23,951 nt of DNA from a virus: positions 1 to 23,951 of IMG/VR virus record IMGVR_UViG_3300026533_000018; one strand, 5' to 3'. The notes beneath the pieces are model-generated. The model was not told the origin of the DNA and ran no database searches. It was given only the letters and a program-made list of their open reading frames with translations. How positions within the stretch are numbered: the first letter of the stretch is position 1; each line of letters opens with the position of its first letter. Positions 13,535-20,996 of this stretch are shown piece after piece. The translations under genes and the position numbers were made by a program.

Positions 13535-13877
13535 CTTCATCCTTTTTTTCGTGTATGAACATATAATTTCTATGTTCAGCAAATTCATTCATAGATAAAC
13601 AATCATCTAAAATAGCACTAAAATCTATTTTTGTAGGTAAAATTCTTATCCCTATATCATCTATCCAATCAAACAAAACCCCATTCTTAATGAGGAAAGT
13701 TTCCAACCCGTATAAGAAATCTAGACTATACATCATTCTAGTATCAGTTTTAGGGTTGGAACTCCATTCCTTAAAAAGGTTATAGTGTTCATTGTTTAAA
13801 GATATTTTTTTACCTAGATTAAATATGAACTCAGCATTATAATCTACATCTTCAAGCAATACAACCCAAAGAGTCAT
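13506..13877 (-). CDS. Unknown protein, 123 residues
   Basis: No family recognised. It is an acidic, aromatic-rich protein (MTLWVVLLEDVDYNAEFIFN, MMYSLDFLYGLETFLIKNG, FDWIDDIGIRILP) with a polar C-terminal tail (EKKDEDGNSQKTGN) that overlaps the next gene's start. Its ATG follows the stop of the gene at 13878 directly (TAAATG), a coupled junction in a chain of small minus-strand genes running from nrdB. Confidence 0.55.
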   Translation of the reverse strand: MTLWVVLLEDVDYNAEFIFNLGKKISLNNEHYNLFKEWSSNPKTDTRMMYSLDFLYGLETFLIKNGVLFDWIDDIGIRILPTKIDFSAILDDCLSMNEFAEHRNYMFIHEKKDEDGNSQKTGN

Positions 13878-14168
13878 TTATCTACCTATTCGCTGAATAT
13901 TGATATGTTCAGAATCTGAGTTTCTCATAAAAGGAATAACGATTACCTTTTCGGGTGATTTAAAGTTAGCCGCGATAAGTCTATAGATATTCGCTATGTT
14001 ACTATGTAGTGAACCTTTGGTTTCATATCTAAGCATAACTTTTAATTTAGTTACTTCCTGTTCACTAAGATTAATCGCTGTTACATCTTCTAAGATTTCA
14101 GATACGAACTTATCATCTTTCTTAATTTCTTTGAACGCATTTTGTAAAGTCTCTTTTTTTGGTTTCAT
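13878..14168 (-). CDS. Unknown helical protein, 96 residues
   Basis: No family recognised. It is lysine-rich and predicted helical at the start (MKPKKETLQNAFKEIKKDDK), followed by SEQEVTKLKVMLRYETKGSL and a C-terminal part with VIVIPFMRNSDSEHINIQR. AAGGAAGAAATAA lies upstream, and the start falls inside the end of the Acb1-like gene (overlap 14122-14168). The unusually long overlap suggests that the two evolved together or that the Acb1-like C-terminus is dispensable. Confidence 0.55.
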   Translation of the reverse strand: MKPKKETLQNAFKEIKKDDKFVSEILEDVTAINLSEQEVTKLKVMLRYETKGSLHSNIANIYRLIAANFKSPEKVIVIPFMRNSDSEHINIQRIGR

Positions 14169-14598
14169 TTATTTCTTCCTTTAGATTGTAGTTTTTTATT
14201 TTTTCTTCTGTGAAATTAAGATTAAAATTTATATCTTTTAATTTACTTAAATCTATATTTTTATCCACTTTCCCTAGACTTATATGTGGTTTGTATATAA
14301 GTCTAGATTTCTTAAAATTATTTATTTTGGTTAGTTCTTTATTTCTAGCTTTCAATTCTCTTGAATTTAATTCTATTACTAAAGTATCCTTCTTAGTACC
14401 AAACAAACTGAACTTCTTGAAAGTGCAAGAAATATTAATTCTACTTTCAAGAATGAGGTTTTCCTTGAACTCAGCATCAAAAATAATAGTGCAATGCAAA
14501 TCATTATTAATCCGGCATTCTCCGAAGTGCTGACCTATTCTATTTTGTGTTTCATTACTTAATTCAGCACTGATAAAAGCTCCTGTTCTAGATTTCAT
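14122..14598 (-). CDS. 2H phosphoesterase, Acb1-like anti-CBASS candidate
   Basis: The frame allows starts at 14607 (MVGMKSRTGAF) or 14598 (MKSRTGAF); the latter is chosen because GGATGG is better spaced, but it is not decisive. With the longer start numbered 1, the two catalytic motifs of 2H phosphoesterases are H38-C-T40 and H108-I-S110, about 70 residues apart. Around them are TGAFISAELS (first strand), DLHCTIIFDAEF, an LVIELNSRELKARNKEL segment and YKPHISLGK, all in the order seen in the T4 gene 57B product Acb1, which cleaves cyclic di- and trinucleotide signals and so blocks CBASS defence. The C-terminus is lysine-rich. LigT-like RNA 2',3'-phosphoesterases are the alternative. It overlaps the nrdB end and the next gene's start. 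Confidence 0.6.
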   Translation of the reverse strand: MKSRTGAFISAELSNETQNRIGQHFGECRINNDLHCTIIFDAEFKENLILESRINISCTFKKFSLFGTKKDTLVIELNSRELKARNKELTKINNFKKSRLIYKPHISLGKVDKNIDLSKLKDINFNLNFTEEKIKNYNLKEEINETKKRDFTKCVQRN

Positions 14599-15628
14599 CC
14601 CAACCATCCAAAATCTCAGGTGATTTGTATGTCATAGAACTCACCTCAAACTGATTACTTCTATTAGAATCTTCACTATCTACAGCCGCGATTTTCTCTA
14701 AGTGCAAGTAAGGATTAATTTTTACCTCAGGAAAATCTTGTTCGAAACCAATATCTTTAAGTCTTTTGTTTGCTAGGTAATGAGTATAATCAATTATTGT
14801 TTCTTCTCTAAAACCAAGGATTTTATCTCCAAGTGTATCAATAGAAAACTTCTTTTCCCACTTCACAGCAACATTGAACATATCCTTAACCATATCTTTT
14901 ATTTCTGGTGTCCATAGTTCTTTATCTTCATCCATAGAGATTTGAATCATTCTTTTAAATGCTGAACAATGAACATTTTCATCTCTTTGAATATATCTAA
15001 TTTCAGCATCAGTAGATATCATAAGACCTCTCGAAGCTAGATTATGAAAGAATTGAAATCCGTTATAGAAGTAAAGACCTTCAAGTAAGTAGTTAGCAAC
15101 TAACATCACAACAAAGTTCTTGAATGAGTCTTCTGCTAAAGATTTTTCATAAAAATCAGTTATAATATTAATTCTATCATAAAGGACTTTATTCGTCTTC
15201 CATCTATATGTTATTTCCTGTATTTTTTCAGGGTCTTGAACTACATTATCCAAAGTATATCCATAAGATCTACTATGCAATGCTTCATCCCAAGTTTGTC
15301 TTGCTAACCAAAAAACCACTTCAGGAAGAGTAATGAAGTTAGATATATTAGGTAAATTATTGGTTTGAATACTATCTAAAAATATTAAGAAACTAATAAT
15401 TGTATCGTAGGCTTCTATTTCTTCAACTGAAAGAACATTAAAATATTGTTTTCTGTCATTAGCAAAATCTTTAACTTTCTGAGGTAACCAGTTGTTAGAG
15501 TATGCCACATTAACATACTCTATGAACTCAGGATATTTAATATTAGACATATCTAAAATATTGGTTATATTCCCACCAAATAATCTTTTCTCTGCATCAT
15601 CTCCGTTAGGATTGAATAATTTCTTCAT
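14588..15628 (-). CDS. nrdB: Class Ia ribonucleotide reductase small subunit NrdB
   Basis: A 346-residue protein that provides the tyrosyl radical for deoxynucleotide synthesis. Iron and radical residues are in place: D85 in FLDSIQ, E115 and H118 in WDEALHSRSY, radical tyrosine Y122, a glutamate in the LLEGLYFYNGF segment, and the E-x-x-H of RDENVHCSAF. The E115/H118/Y122 numbering happens to equal that of E. coli NrdB. Closest resemblance is to the E. coli class Ia type, and length is near the usual 375. It partners with NrdA, coded just upstream (58 nt away). AAAGGA precedes the start. Its last 11 bases overlap the Acb1-like gene. Confidence 0.95.
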   Translation of the reverse strand: MKKLFNPNGDDAEKRLFGGNITNILDMSNIKYPEFIEYVNVAYSNNWLPQKVKDFANDRKQYFNVLSVEEIEAYDTIISFLIFLDSIQTNNLPNISNFITLPEVVFWLARQTWDEALHSRSYGYTLDNVVQDPEKIQEITYRWKTNKVLYDRINIITDFYEKSLAEDSFKNFVVMLVANYLLEGLYFYNGFQFFHNLASRGLMISTDAEIRYIQRDENVHCSAFKRMIQISMDEDKELWTPEIKDMVKDMFNVAVKWEKKFSIDTLGDKILGFREETIIDYTHYLANKRLKDIGFEQDFPEVKINPYLHLEKIAAVDSEDSNRSNQFEVSSMTYKSPEILDGWDEI

Positions 15629-15686
15629 TGTTTTCCTTTAATTTTTTATTTCTAAGAACTCCTTAGTATAATTATTTAGTTATTCT

Positions 15687-18600
15687 TCAATTTCCACAAT
15701 CGGAGCAACCACCTTCAATAGTCATTGAATAGTAAACAGTTTTTAAATCTCCGTATAGGAAAGCATCTATTAAAGCATCTGATACTTCATTTATTTTGCA
15801 TCCTTCAGGGGTAATATTCATTTCCATAGATAAACCTGTATCTATCCACTTCTGCATCCTAGAAGTAGCATTAATAACAACTCTAGGATGATACTGAAAC
15901 TTAGTCTTGTAGTACCAATATTTTTCATTAATAAACCTAGGAAGAATAGGTAGACTCATTTCACCTAATGTTTGAACCATCTCTTTATTGTATGCTGGAA
16001 GATAGGAAGCAACTGCACCCATCAAAATACCAGTCCCTGAATTCGGAGCAAAGGCAAGTAAATAAAAGTTTCTAATTCCGTGTTCTAAAATATCTTTTTT
16101 CAACTGCACCCAATCAAAACCATTAAGTGAAAGTTCATTAAGTTCTTCAGGGTCTCTACCTAAAATTTTAGTGTAGTTTTCTTTCTTGAACAAAGGATAA
16201 GGACTATAATCTTTTGCTAACTGAATACTTGACCTATAAGCATAATAAGATAGTTTTTCAGTCATCTGTTCTAAGAAAAGTAGACCATCATCTGTATCAT
16301 AAAGTTTATTATTGTAAGCCATATAATCAGCAACCCCAACGGCTCCTAAACCCACATTTCTAATTTGTCTAGACATATTGTCAGCTTCGAGAACTGGCGA
16401 TGTTCCTTCATCTATACTAACATCCAGTGCATAAACTGCTGAATCAACTACTCCAGCAATGAACTCATCTGTTTTTCCTACTAGATTTGTCATCACAATA
16501 GAAATTAAATTGCAACTATGTGAAAGTCCGTTAGTTTCTGTTGTTATTCTGTTATCTAAATCAGATTCTTCTTTCCACTTTGTTGCTGGTTTAGTAAAAG
16601 ACCAGGACTCTTGACAGTTATGAACTAAAATTCCATTAGCAAAGAAATTATGGTTATCTTCAATGTTGATATCATATATTTTTTCTTTTGTTTTTGTTGT
16701 TCTTATTTCTTTAATTTTGGTTATAGAACCATCGACAATAAGAGTATCTGTAAGGAGTAAATCTTCTGCTAGAACATAATCTCTATCAACAGTAAAAATC
16801 TTATGGTCAGGAGTACATCTTATTGTATTTTTTAGCTCATCTTCTATTTCAATAAGTTCAGTTGAAACACCCATATCTAAGAACTCATAACAATTTTTAT
16901 ACTCTATTGCATTAGTATCAGTATTGAATGATTTAACTTGATGTCCTGGTCTTACTTCGTCTAATCTAATTGTTTTTTCTTCATCTTGTAGTTTAACTTG
17001 AACTTCTGTATCACCCGTCATACATAAATTAGCACACTTGGCTACACCTCCATCTGGGTCATACTTCATATAATTAGAAAAATTAAGTTTGTCTTTATTA
17101 CAAATATAAGCATCACCAATTTCAATCCACATCCAAAGCATATCTTTCCATAGTTTTTTTGCTGATATTTTCTTAGTGAACTTCTTGAACTTTGTTTTTG
17201 CTAGTTCTTCTATATGTTTATGAACTGCAAGAAGTTCATCTTCTATACATTCTGTAACATCAGTACCCGTTAGTTTTTTGTACTCGTAATGATTAAACAT
17301 CCAGACATCTTTATCTTCTTTAACTGCTTTTAAGAAGTGTTGATCTACAACAACCTGAGGAAATATATCGAAGGCTTTATCCCTAAGGTCTCCTTTAAGT
17401 TCAGATTTAATATCTAAGAATGAAGGCATATCTAAGTGCCACCAATCAAGTGCTAAGGTGATTGCTCCAGGTCTTGTGTTATGAACTACGTGAAATATAT
17501 CTCCATCTTTAGAACAAAAATAGTTATTATTATCTTTAACTGTAATATCAACAAAATCCTCTTCTTTTAAAGGATTATTATCTATTTTAGTTACTTGAAC
17601 TTTTTCATTAAGTGAATTAATAGTTATATCATTAATTTTTATTTCTTCTGCTTTAACATAAATGTATTCACCATTTTTATAGATTAGAGTTGGATGCCAA
17701 TTAGAAGTAATATAACTTTCTGAATCACTAAACTCTATCTTAATTTGGTCTTTATGTTTAACCTCGGGTTTAAAAGTTCCTAAGACTTCTTTAAACTCTT
17801 GTTTTTCTGTTTCTATATTAAAAGAGTTAATTAAATCTCCCTTTTGAACATCTTTAATTTCAATAGTACAAATAACAGTATCTCTAAGAACTTCAACCAT
17901 AGTATTTTTTTCAACACATCCACTCTGGTTTACTGCAACTGCAATATCATTAATTATTTTAGCCCATTTAGTAATATTATTTGATTTAACTATTTTGTAA
18001 GAGTAAGTGTCTTCGGGTCTAATTTTACCTAGGTACCAGCCTATCCCTCCTCCATTTTTAGAAATTAAAGCCATATCAGTAAATCCTTTCATTAAGGCTG
18101 TTAATGAATCAGGAGTTTCTCCTATAAAACAAGAACCAACATTTCCATCAGGTCTTCTAAGATTTCTTTTGAAAGGAGTTGCTAATGAAATATATTGATA
18201 ATGAATATCTCTGAACATTTTTTGGAATCTGTTTTTTTGTCCGTTTTCAGATTTAGTAAGAATAAGAGTATTAACAATATCAGATAAGATAGGATATTCT
18301 ATAATTCCTCTTTTGTTTTTAATAAGATATTTTGCTTTAAGCATTTCTACTTGAGCGAATGTTTGATTCCAATCATTGTTTTTTTCTTCATCTTTGATGA
18401 TTTTATCTATGAATTTAATTTCTTTTTCTGTCATTCTGTTTAAGAACTCTAGAATATCTTCTCTGTAATAGTTATTCCTAACAAGGTACTTAATATGCTC
18501 TTGCCAAGCTTCAGGTTCGAGTTTAGTTGATTTATGAACTCCACGATACAGTTGATACATATCTGCTCTACCTACTGCTAAATCCCATCTGGTGTCATTG

Positions 18601-18806
18601 ATATCTATCTTTGTTCTGCCTGAGTTAATAATTTGTTCTTGTATTAGTTTTGATTCGATAGTTTCTTTATTGGGGAAGTTAAGGATAGATTCATATTCTA
18701 TTGCTGATAAACCAGTCCCTTTAACTGCGAAATCAATTAGTCTTTGAATTTTAGACATTTGAAAAGGTTCAATATCTTCATTTCTCTTTTTTGTGTACTT
18801 AATCAT
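15687..18806 (-). CDS. nrdA: Ribonucleotide reductase large subunit NrdA with two inteins
   Basis: The 1039-residue precursor would yield a 756-residue NrdA after removal of two inteins (E. coli 761). The N-terminus (1-95) is an ATP cone (activity control). Active-site residues: C226 in VGSCFIG, the radical cysteine C731 in NLC-QE (N593 before it, E733 after it), C765 in SHSCNL, the radical-transfer tyrosines Y1025/Y1026 in LKTVYYS, and a C-terminal redox pair C1034/C1037 (GGCSDCGN). It reduces ribonucleoside diphosphates with NrdB. Intein 1 covers residues 297-443 between NQSG and TRPGA; intein 2 covers 595-730, directly before the radical cysteine. Start at 18806, followed closely downstream by nrdB. 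Confidence 0.94.
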   Translation of the reverse strand: MIKYTKKRNEDIEPFQMSKIQRLIDFAVKGTGLSAIEYESILNFPNKETIESKLIQEQIINSGRTKIDINDTRWDLAVGRADMYQLYRGVHKSTKLEPEAWQEHIKYLVRNNYYREDILEFLNRMTEKEIKFIDKIIKDEEKNNDWNQTFAQVEMLKAKYLIKNKRGIIEYPILSDIVNTLILTKSENGQKNRFQKMFRDIHYQYISLATPFKRNLRRPDGNVGSCFIGETPDSLTALMKGFTDMALISKNGGGIGWYLGKIRPEDTYSYKIVKSNNITKWAKIINDIAVAVNQSGCVEKNTMVEVLRDTVICTIEIKDVQKGDLINSFNIETEKQEFKEVLGTFKPEVKHKDQIKIEFSDSESYITSNWHPTLIYKNGEYIYVKAEEIKINDITINSLNEKVQVTKIDNNPLKEEDFVDITVKDNNNYFCSKDGDIFHVVHNTRPGAITLALDWWHLDMPSFLDIKSELKGDLRDKAFDIFPQVVVDQHFLKAVKEDKDVWMFNHYEYKKLTGTDVTECIEDELLAVHKHIEELAKTKFKKFTKKISAKKLWKDMLWMWIEIGDAYICNKDKLNFSNYMKYDPDGGVAKCANLCMTGDTEVQVKLQDEEKTIRLDEVRPGHQVKSFNTDTNAIEYKNCYEFLDMGVSTELIEIEDELKNTIRCTPDHKIFTVDRDYVLAEDLLLTDTLIVDGSITKIKEIRTTKTKEKIYDINIEDNHNFFANGILVHNCQESWSFTKPATKWKEESDLDNRITTETNGLSHSCNLISIVMTNLVGKTDEFIAGVVDSAVYALDVSIDEGTSPVLEADNMSRQIRNVGLGAVGVADYMAYNNKLYDTDDGLLFLEQMTEKLSYYAYRSSIQLAKDYSPYPLFKKENYTKILGRDPEELNELSLNGFDWVQLKKDILEHGIRNFYLLAFAPNSGTGILMGAVASYLPAYNKEMVQTLGEMSLPILPRFINEKYWYYKTKFQYHPRVVINATSRMQKWIDTGLSMEMNITPEGCKINEVSDALIDAFLYGDLKTVYYSMTIEGGCSDCGN
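16617..17024 (-). mobile_element. Mini-intein 2 in NrdA, at the active-site cysteine
   Basis: Residues 595-730 (136 aa). Block A CMTGDTEVQV, block B RCTPDHKIFTVD with the T-x-x-H motif, block F KIYDINIEDNHNFFA, and block G GILVHN followed by C+1. The +1 residue is the catalytic radical cysteine of NrdA, so unspliced enzyme is inactive. There is no endonuclease domain. All splicing residues (C1, TxxH, terminal HN, C+1) are present, so it should splice. Confidence 0.9.
17478..17918 (-). mobile_element. Mini-intein 1 in NrdA
   Basis: Residues 297-443 (147 aa) between exteins AVNQSG and TRPGAITLALDWWHLD. Block A CVEKNTMVEV, block B ITSNWHPTLIY (T-x-x-x-H variant), block F DFVDITVKDNNNYFCSKDG, block G IFHVVHN, and threonine at +1. 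No endonuclease domain, so it is a fixed mini-intein. Block B is slightly unusual because the residue before histidine is W, where D is common. Confidence 0.88.
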
Positions 18807-18819
18807 TTTTAATAGCCCT

Positions 18820-19203
18820 TTATGCTTTTATTTTAATTCCGTTAGGTTTATAATCATCTGCTAAAGTTTTAAGTAATCTAACTCTGTCTGCTTCTGTTTG
18901 TCTTTCTATATCTTCTTTTCTATCAAGATACTTTGAACTTTCAACATATTCTTCGAAGTGATTATCATAAGCATATCTATTGGTTTCATAGTCATCCAAA
19001 ATAGTTTTAATCATATTTTCTTCAGGTTTTGTGAAGTTGCACTTTTTATTTTTAATATATATTTTCTTGAACTCTTTTTTATTGTAATCAAGAATTTTAC
19101 CACCTGATGTTTCTTCTGTTTTGTATTCAAATATAATACTTCTTTTAGAGTCACTTTTTACTAGATATACTGTTTCTTTAGTTTCTTTGTTCTTATAAAA
19201 CAC
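18820..19203 (-). CDS. Unknown lysine-rich protein, 127 residues, GTG start
   Basis: No family recognised. The start is GTG at 19203 (GTG TTT TAT AAG), supported by AAAGGAAAC just upstream; no ATG is available with such a site. The protein is highly charged, with strands at the start (ETVYLVKSDSKRSIIFEYK) and a helical second half (ENMIKTILDDYETNRY, DIERQTEADRVRLLKTLADD). It ends 13 nt before nrdA. Another explanation for its place, such as control of nrdA, is not shown by sequence. Confidence 0.55.
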   Translation of the reverse strand: MFYKNKETKETVYLVKSDSKRSIIFEYKTEETSGGKILDYNKKEFKKIYIKNKKCNFTKPEENMIKTILDDYETNRYAYDNHFEEYVESSKYLDRKEDIERQTEADRVRLLKTLADDYKPNGIKIKA

Positions 19204-19221
19204 TTGTTTCCTTTTATTTTT

Positions 19222-19246
19222 CTAATAGTCCTTTTTGGACTATTAG
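19222..19246. terminator. 10-bp hairpin at the end of the 120-residue CTS gene
   Basis: A perfect 10-bp stem (19222-19231 with 19237-19246) and 5-base loop contains the stop codon of the minus-strand gene at 19243. On the minus strand no T-run follows, so it is more likely a pause or mRNA end-protecting hairpin, or a terminator acting on the plus strand, where TTTATTTTAT follows. Confidence 0.4.
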
Positions 19247-19605
19247 TTTATTTTATCTTCAATAGATTCAATAGCTGAATCTACAACCGCTCTTACACTT
19301 TTATCCACTATTACTTCATCAGCATCAAAATCTCTTTTTCCTGGATAGAATTTTTGATGCTCTTTAGCGAACTCTTCGATATAATCTTCAAAATTTAATG
19401 TTTTTGCTTTTTGAAAAATCTTCATTAAATCCTTGTAGGCTTTTGAACTTCTTTCAAAAGTAGCCCAATCTCCGTTAGAAGCTATAATCTCCATATCATA
19501 TCCACTAAGATGAATAGTGAAATCCTTGCTTGAACCTATAATTTTAGTAGGTATTACTGTTACAGAGTCAGTGGACTCTGTAATAAATTCTCTGAATGTT
19601 TTCAT
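19243..19605 (-). CDS. Putative capsid-targeted internal protein, 120 residues
   Basis: It starts MKTFREFITE, matching the T4 capsid-targeting sequence MKTYQEFIAE in eight positions by identity or conservative change, with E10 after I-T as the prohead protease prefers. The mature part would begin STDSVTVIPTKIIG and includes a strand-rich section (DFTIHLSGYDMEIIASNGDW) and acidic helices (NFEDYIEEFAKEHQKF, RAVVDSAIESIEDKIN). No domain recognised. AAAAAGAGG precedes the start, and a late-promoter-like octamer (TATAAATT) lies 20 nt upstream, unlike most nearby minus-strand genes; late expression would suit a head protein. It lies apart from the three other CTS genes. Confidence 0.62.
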   Translation of the reverse strand: MKTFREFITESTDSVTVIPTKIIGSSKDFTIHLSGYDMEIIASNGDWATFERSSKAYKDLMKIFQKAKTLNFEDYIEEFAKEHQKFYPGKRDFDADEVIVDKSVRAVVDSAIESIEDKIN

Positions 19606-19625
19606 TTTGTACCTCTTTTTATATT

Positions 19626-19633
19626 AATTTATA
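19626..19633 (-). promoter_or_regulatory. Late-promoter-like octamer before the CTS protein at 19605
   Basis: Minus strand reads TATAAATT, one mismatch from TATAAATA and the same variant as the plus-strand copy at 4543-4550. It overlaps the stop codon of the ClpP gene and lies 20 nt before the start, like the tape-measure promoter. In this AT-rich DNA chance occurrence is possible. Confidence 0.4.
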
Positions 19634-20228
19634 CTTCTGAGTCTCTCTTGCTTTTAATAATTTCATCAGCTAGACCAATTTTTAATGCTTCTTCAGGGCT
19701 TAACCATTTATCTCTATCAGTTAAAACACACATTTCATCATAAGAAGTCTTACCTTTAGTATAAGAAGATAAGTCAGTCATTAGTTTCTTTTGTAAGAAC
19801 TTAGATTCATAAAAATCAATTTCCATATCTTGAAACTTACCTTGTGTTCCTCCTGCTATTGAATGAATCATAATTCTTGAGTTAGGCATATATTTTCTTG
19901 TACCAGTTCCTGCTGAGTGAATTTGAGTTCCCATACTAGCTATCATTCCTGTACAAATAGTATTAACTGGAGTTTCGATATATCTCATTACGTCAATAAT
20001 ACCGTTACCTGCATATACAGAACCTCCACCCGAAGCAATGTACATACTAATTTCTTCACACTCTTCTTTAGAGTCAAGATAAAGGAGTTGTGCTTTAATA
20101 GTTGTGGCTAACTCATCATTAATCTCATTTTCGAGAATAATGATGTTTCCTTCGAACAATTTATCTATCATACTAAACTGTCTGTTTCCTCTTCCGTTGC
20201 TTTCTTCTACATTCGGTAAAAATATCAT
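19629..20228 (-). CDS. clpP: ClpP-family serine protease
   Basis: A 199-residue protein with the full ClpP layout: MYIASGGGSVYAGNGIIDVM (G-G-S region), the nucleophile S98 in TGMIASMGTQIHSAG, H122 in NSRIMIHSIAGG, and D171 in LTDRDKWLSPEEALKIGLAD. Length equals bacterial ClpP (about 195-207). ClpP forms two seven-subunit rings that degrade proteins fed by ClpX/ClpA; the phage one may redirect host unfoldases or act in head maturation as S14-type proteases do in other phages. No Clp ATPase is in the window. Its start overlaps the upstream gene's stop as TAATG, tying it to the 237-residue coiled-coil protein. Confidence 0.88.
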   Translation of the reverse strand: MIFLPNVEESNGRGNRQFSMIDKLFEGNIIILENEINDELATTIKAQLLYLDSKEECEEISMYIASGGGSVYAGNGIIDVMRYIETPVNTICTGMIASMGTQIHSAGTGTRKYMPNSRIMIHSIAGGTQGKFQDMEIDFYESKFLQKKLMTDLSSYTKGKTSYDEMCVLTDRDKWLSPEEALKIGLADEIIKSKRDSEV

Positions 20229-20941
20229 TACTTTCCTTCTTTTTTGTTATATAATTCTTCTAACATTTCTTGTTTTCTGTTGTACTCTTTGTTGATGTTT
20301 TTAATGAACTTTTTAGTTTCAACACCGTAATATTCTGAAAGATTTAATAGATTCTCTAAATCATCACATTCTTCTTCTAGTGTTTCAATTAAACTATCTA
20401 CTTCAGTATTTTGTTTTGGATTTAGTGCTGATTTTAATGTTTCTTCAAAAGTACTAAGTTTATCTTGAATGTCTTGAACTTTTGGTGTTTCTCTTATAAT
20501 TTTATCTTCAAGTTTAGAACCAAGTGATTTCCATAAGTCTTTAATCGGAGCTTCAAAATCACCAAGTTTATCATGAACTTCCTTAACCACTGATTCAACA
20601 CCTTTTTCTAATGTTTCTTTGTAATCCTCACCATAGAGTTTTTGCATAAAATCCTCTTTTGATGTTTTGGGAGTTTCTCCGAGTTCTTTGATTAAAACAT
20701 CAAACAAATCTTTAATTTCAGAGAATTCATTTTCTTCTTTTGGTTTGTTTTCATTTAAAGCATCATCAACTAAATCATTCCACATTTCCGGAGGAATAAA
20801 ACCTTGAACATCGTTTAACTCATTTTTAACAATAAAAACCTTAGTTTTGTTGTCATCTTTAACTTCTAAACCTACTAAATCATTCATTAGAACCATTTTA
20901 TTCGATACTTCATTTTCATTTTTAATTAATTTTACTTTCAT
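20228..20941 (-). CDS. Acidic coiled-coil protein linked to ClpP
   Basis: A 237-residue protein, no family recognised. The N-terminal 55 residues form a strand-rich domain (KMVLMNDLVGLEVKDDNKTK, VFIVKNELNDVQGFIPPEMW). The rest is Glu/Lys-rich and mostly helical (e.g. TLEKGVESVVKEVHDKLGDF, SLIETLEEECDDLENLLNLS), ending with a basic tail. Translation is coupled to ClpP by TAATG. It might be a ClpP adaptor, a scaffold-like substrate, or a host-takeover protein; the sequence does not decide. AAGGA precedes the start. Confidence 0.55.
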   Translation of the reverse strand: MKVKLIKNENEVSNKMVLMNDLVGLEVKDDNKTKVFIVKNELNDVQGFIPPEMWNDLVDDALNENKPKEENEFSEIKDLFDVLIKELGETPKTSKEDFMQKLYGEDYKETLEKGVESVVKEVHDKLGDFEAPIKDLWKSLGSKLEDKIIRETPKVQDIQDKLSTFEETLKSALNPKQNTEVDSLIETLEEECDDLENLLNLSEYYGVETKKFIKNINKEYNRKQEMLEELYNKKEGK

Positions 20942-20996
20942 TTTTAAATCCTTTTTTATTCTTATTTTTTTAAACCATCTTTATGGTCACTTTGAT

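Noticed and set aside
13540-13588. Longer start for the DUF6447-like protein
   Set aside because: The upstream ATG lacks a ribosome-binding site and adds cysteine-containing residues not fitting the family; the ATG at 13534 has well-spaced AAAGGA.
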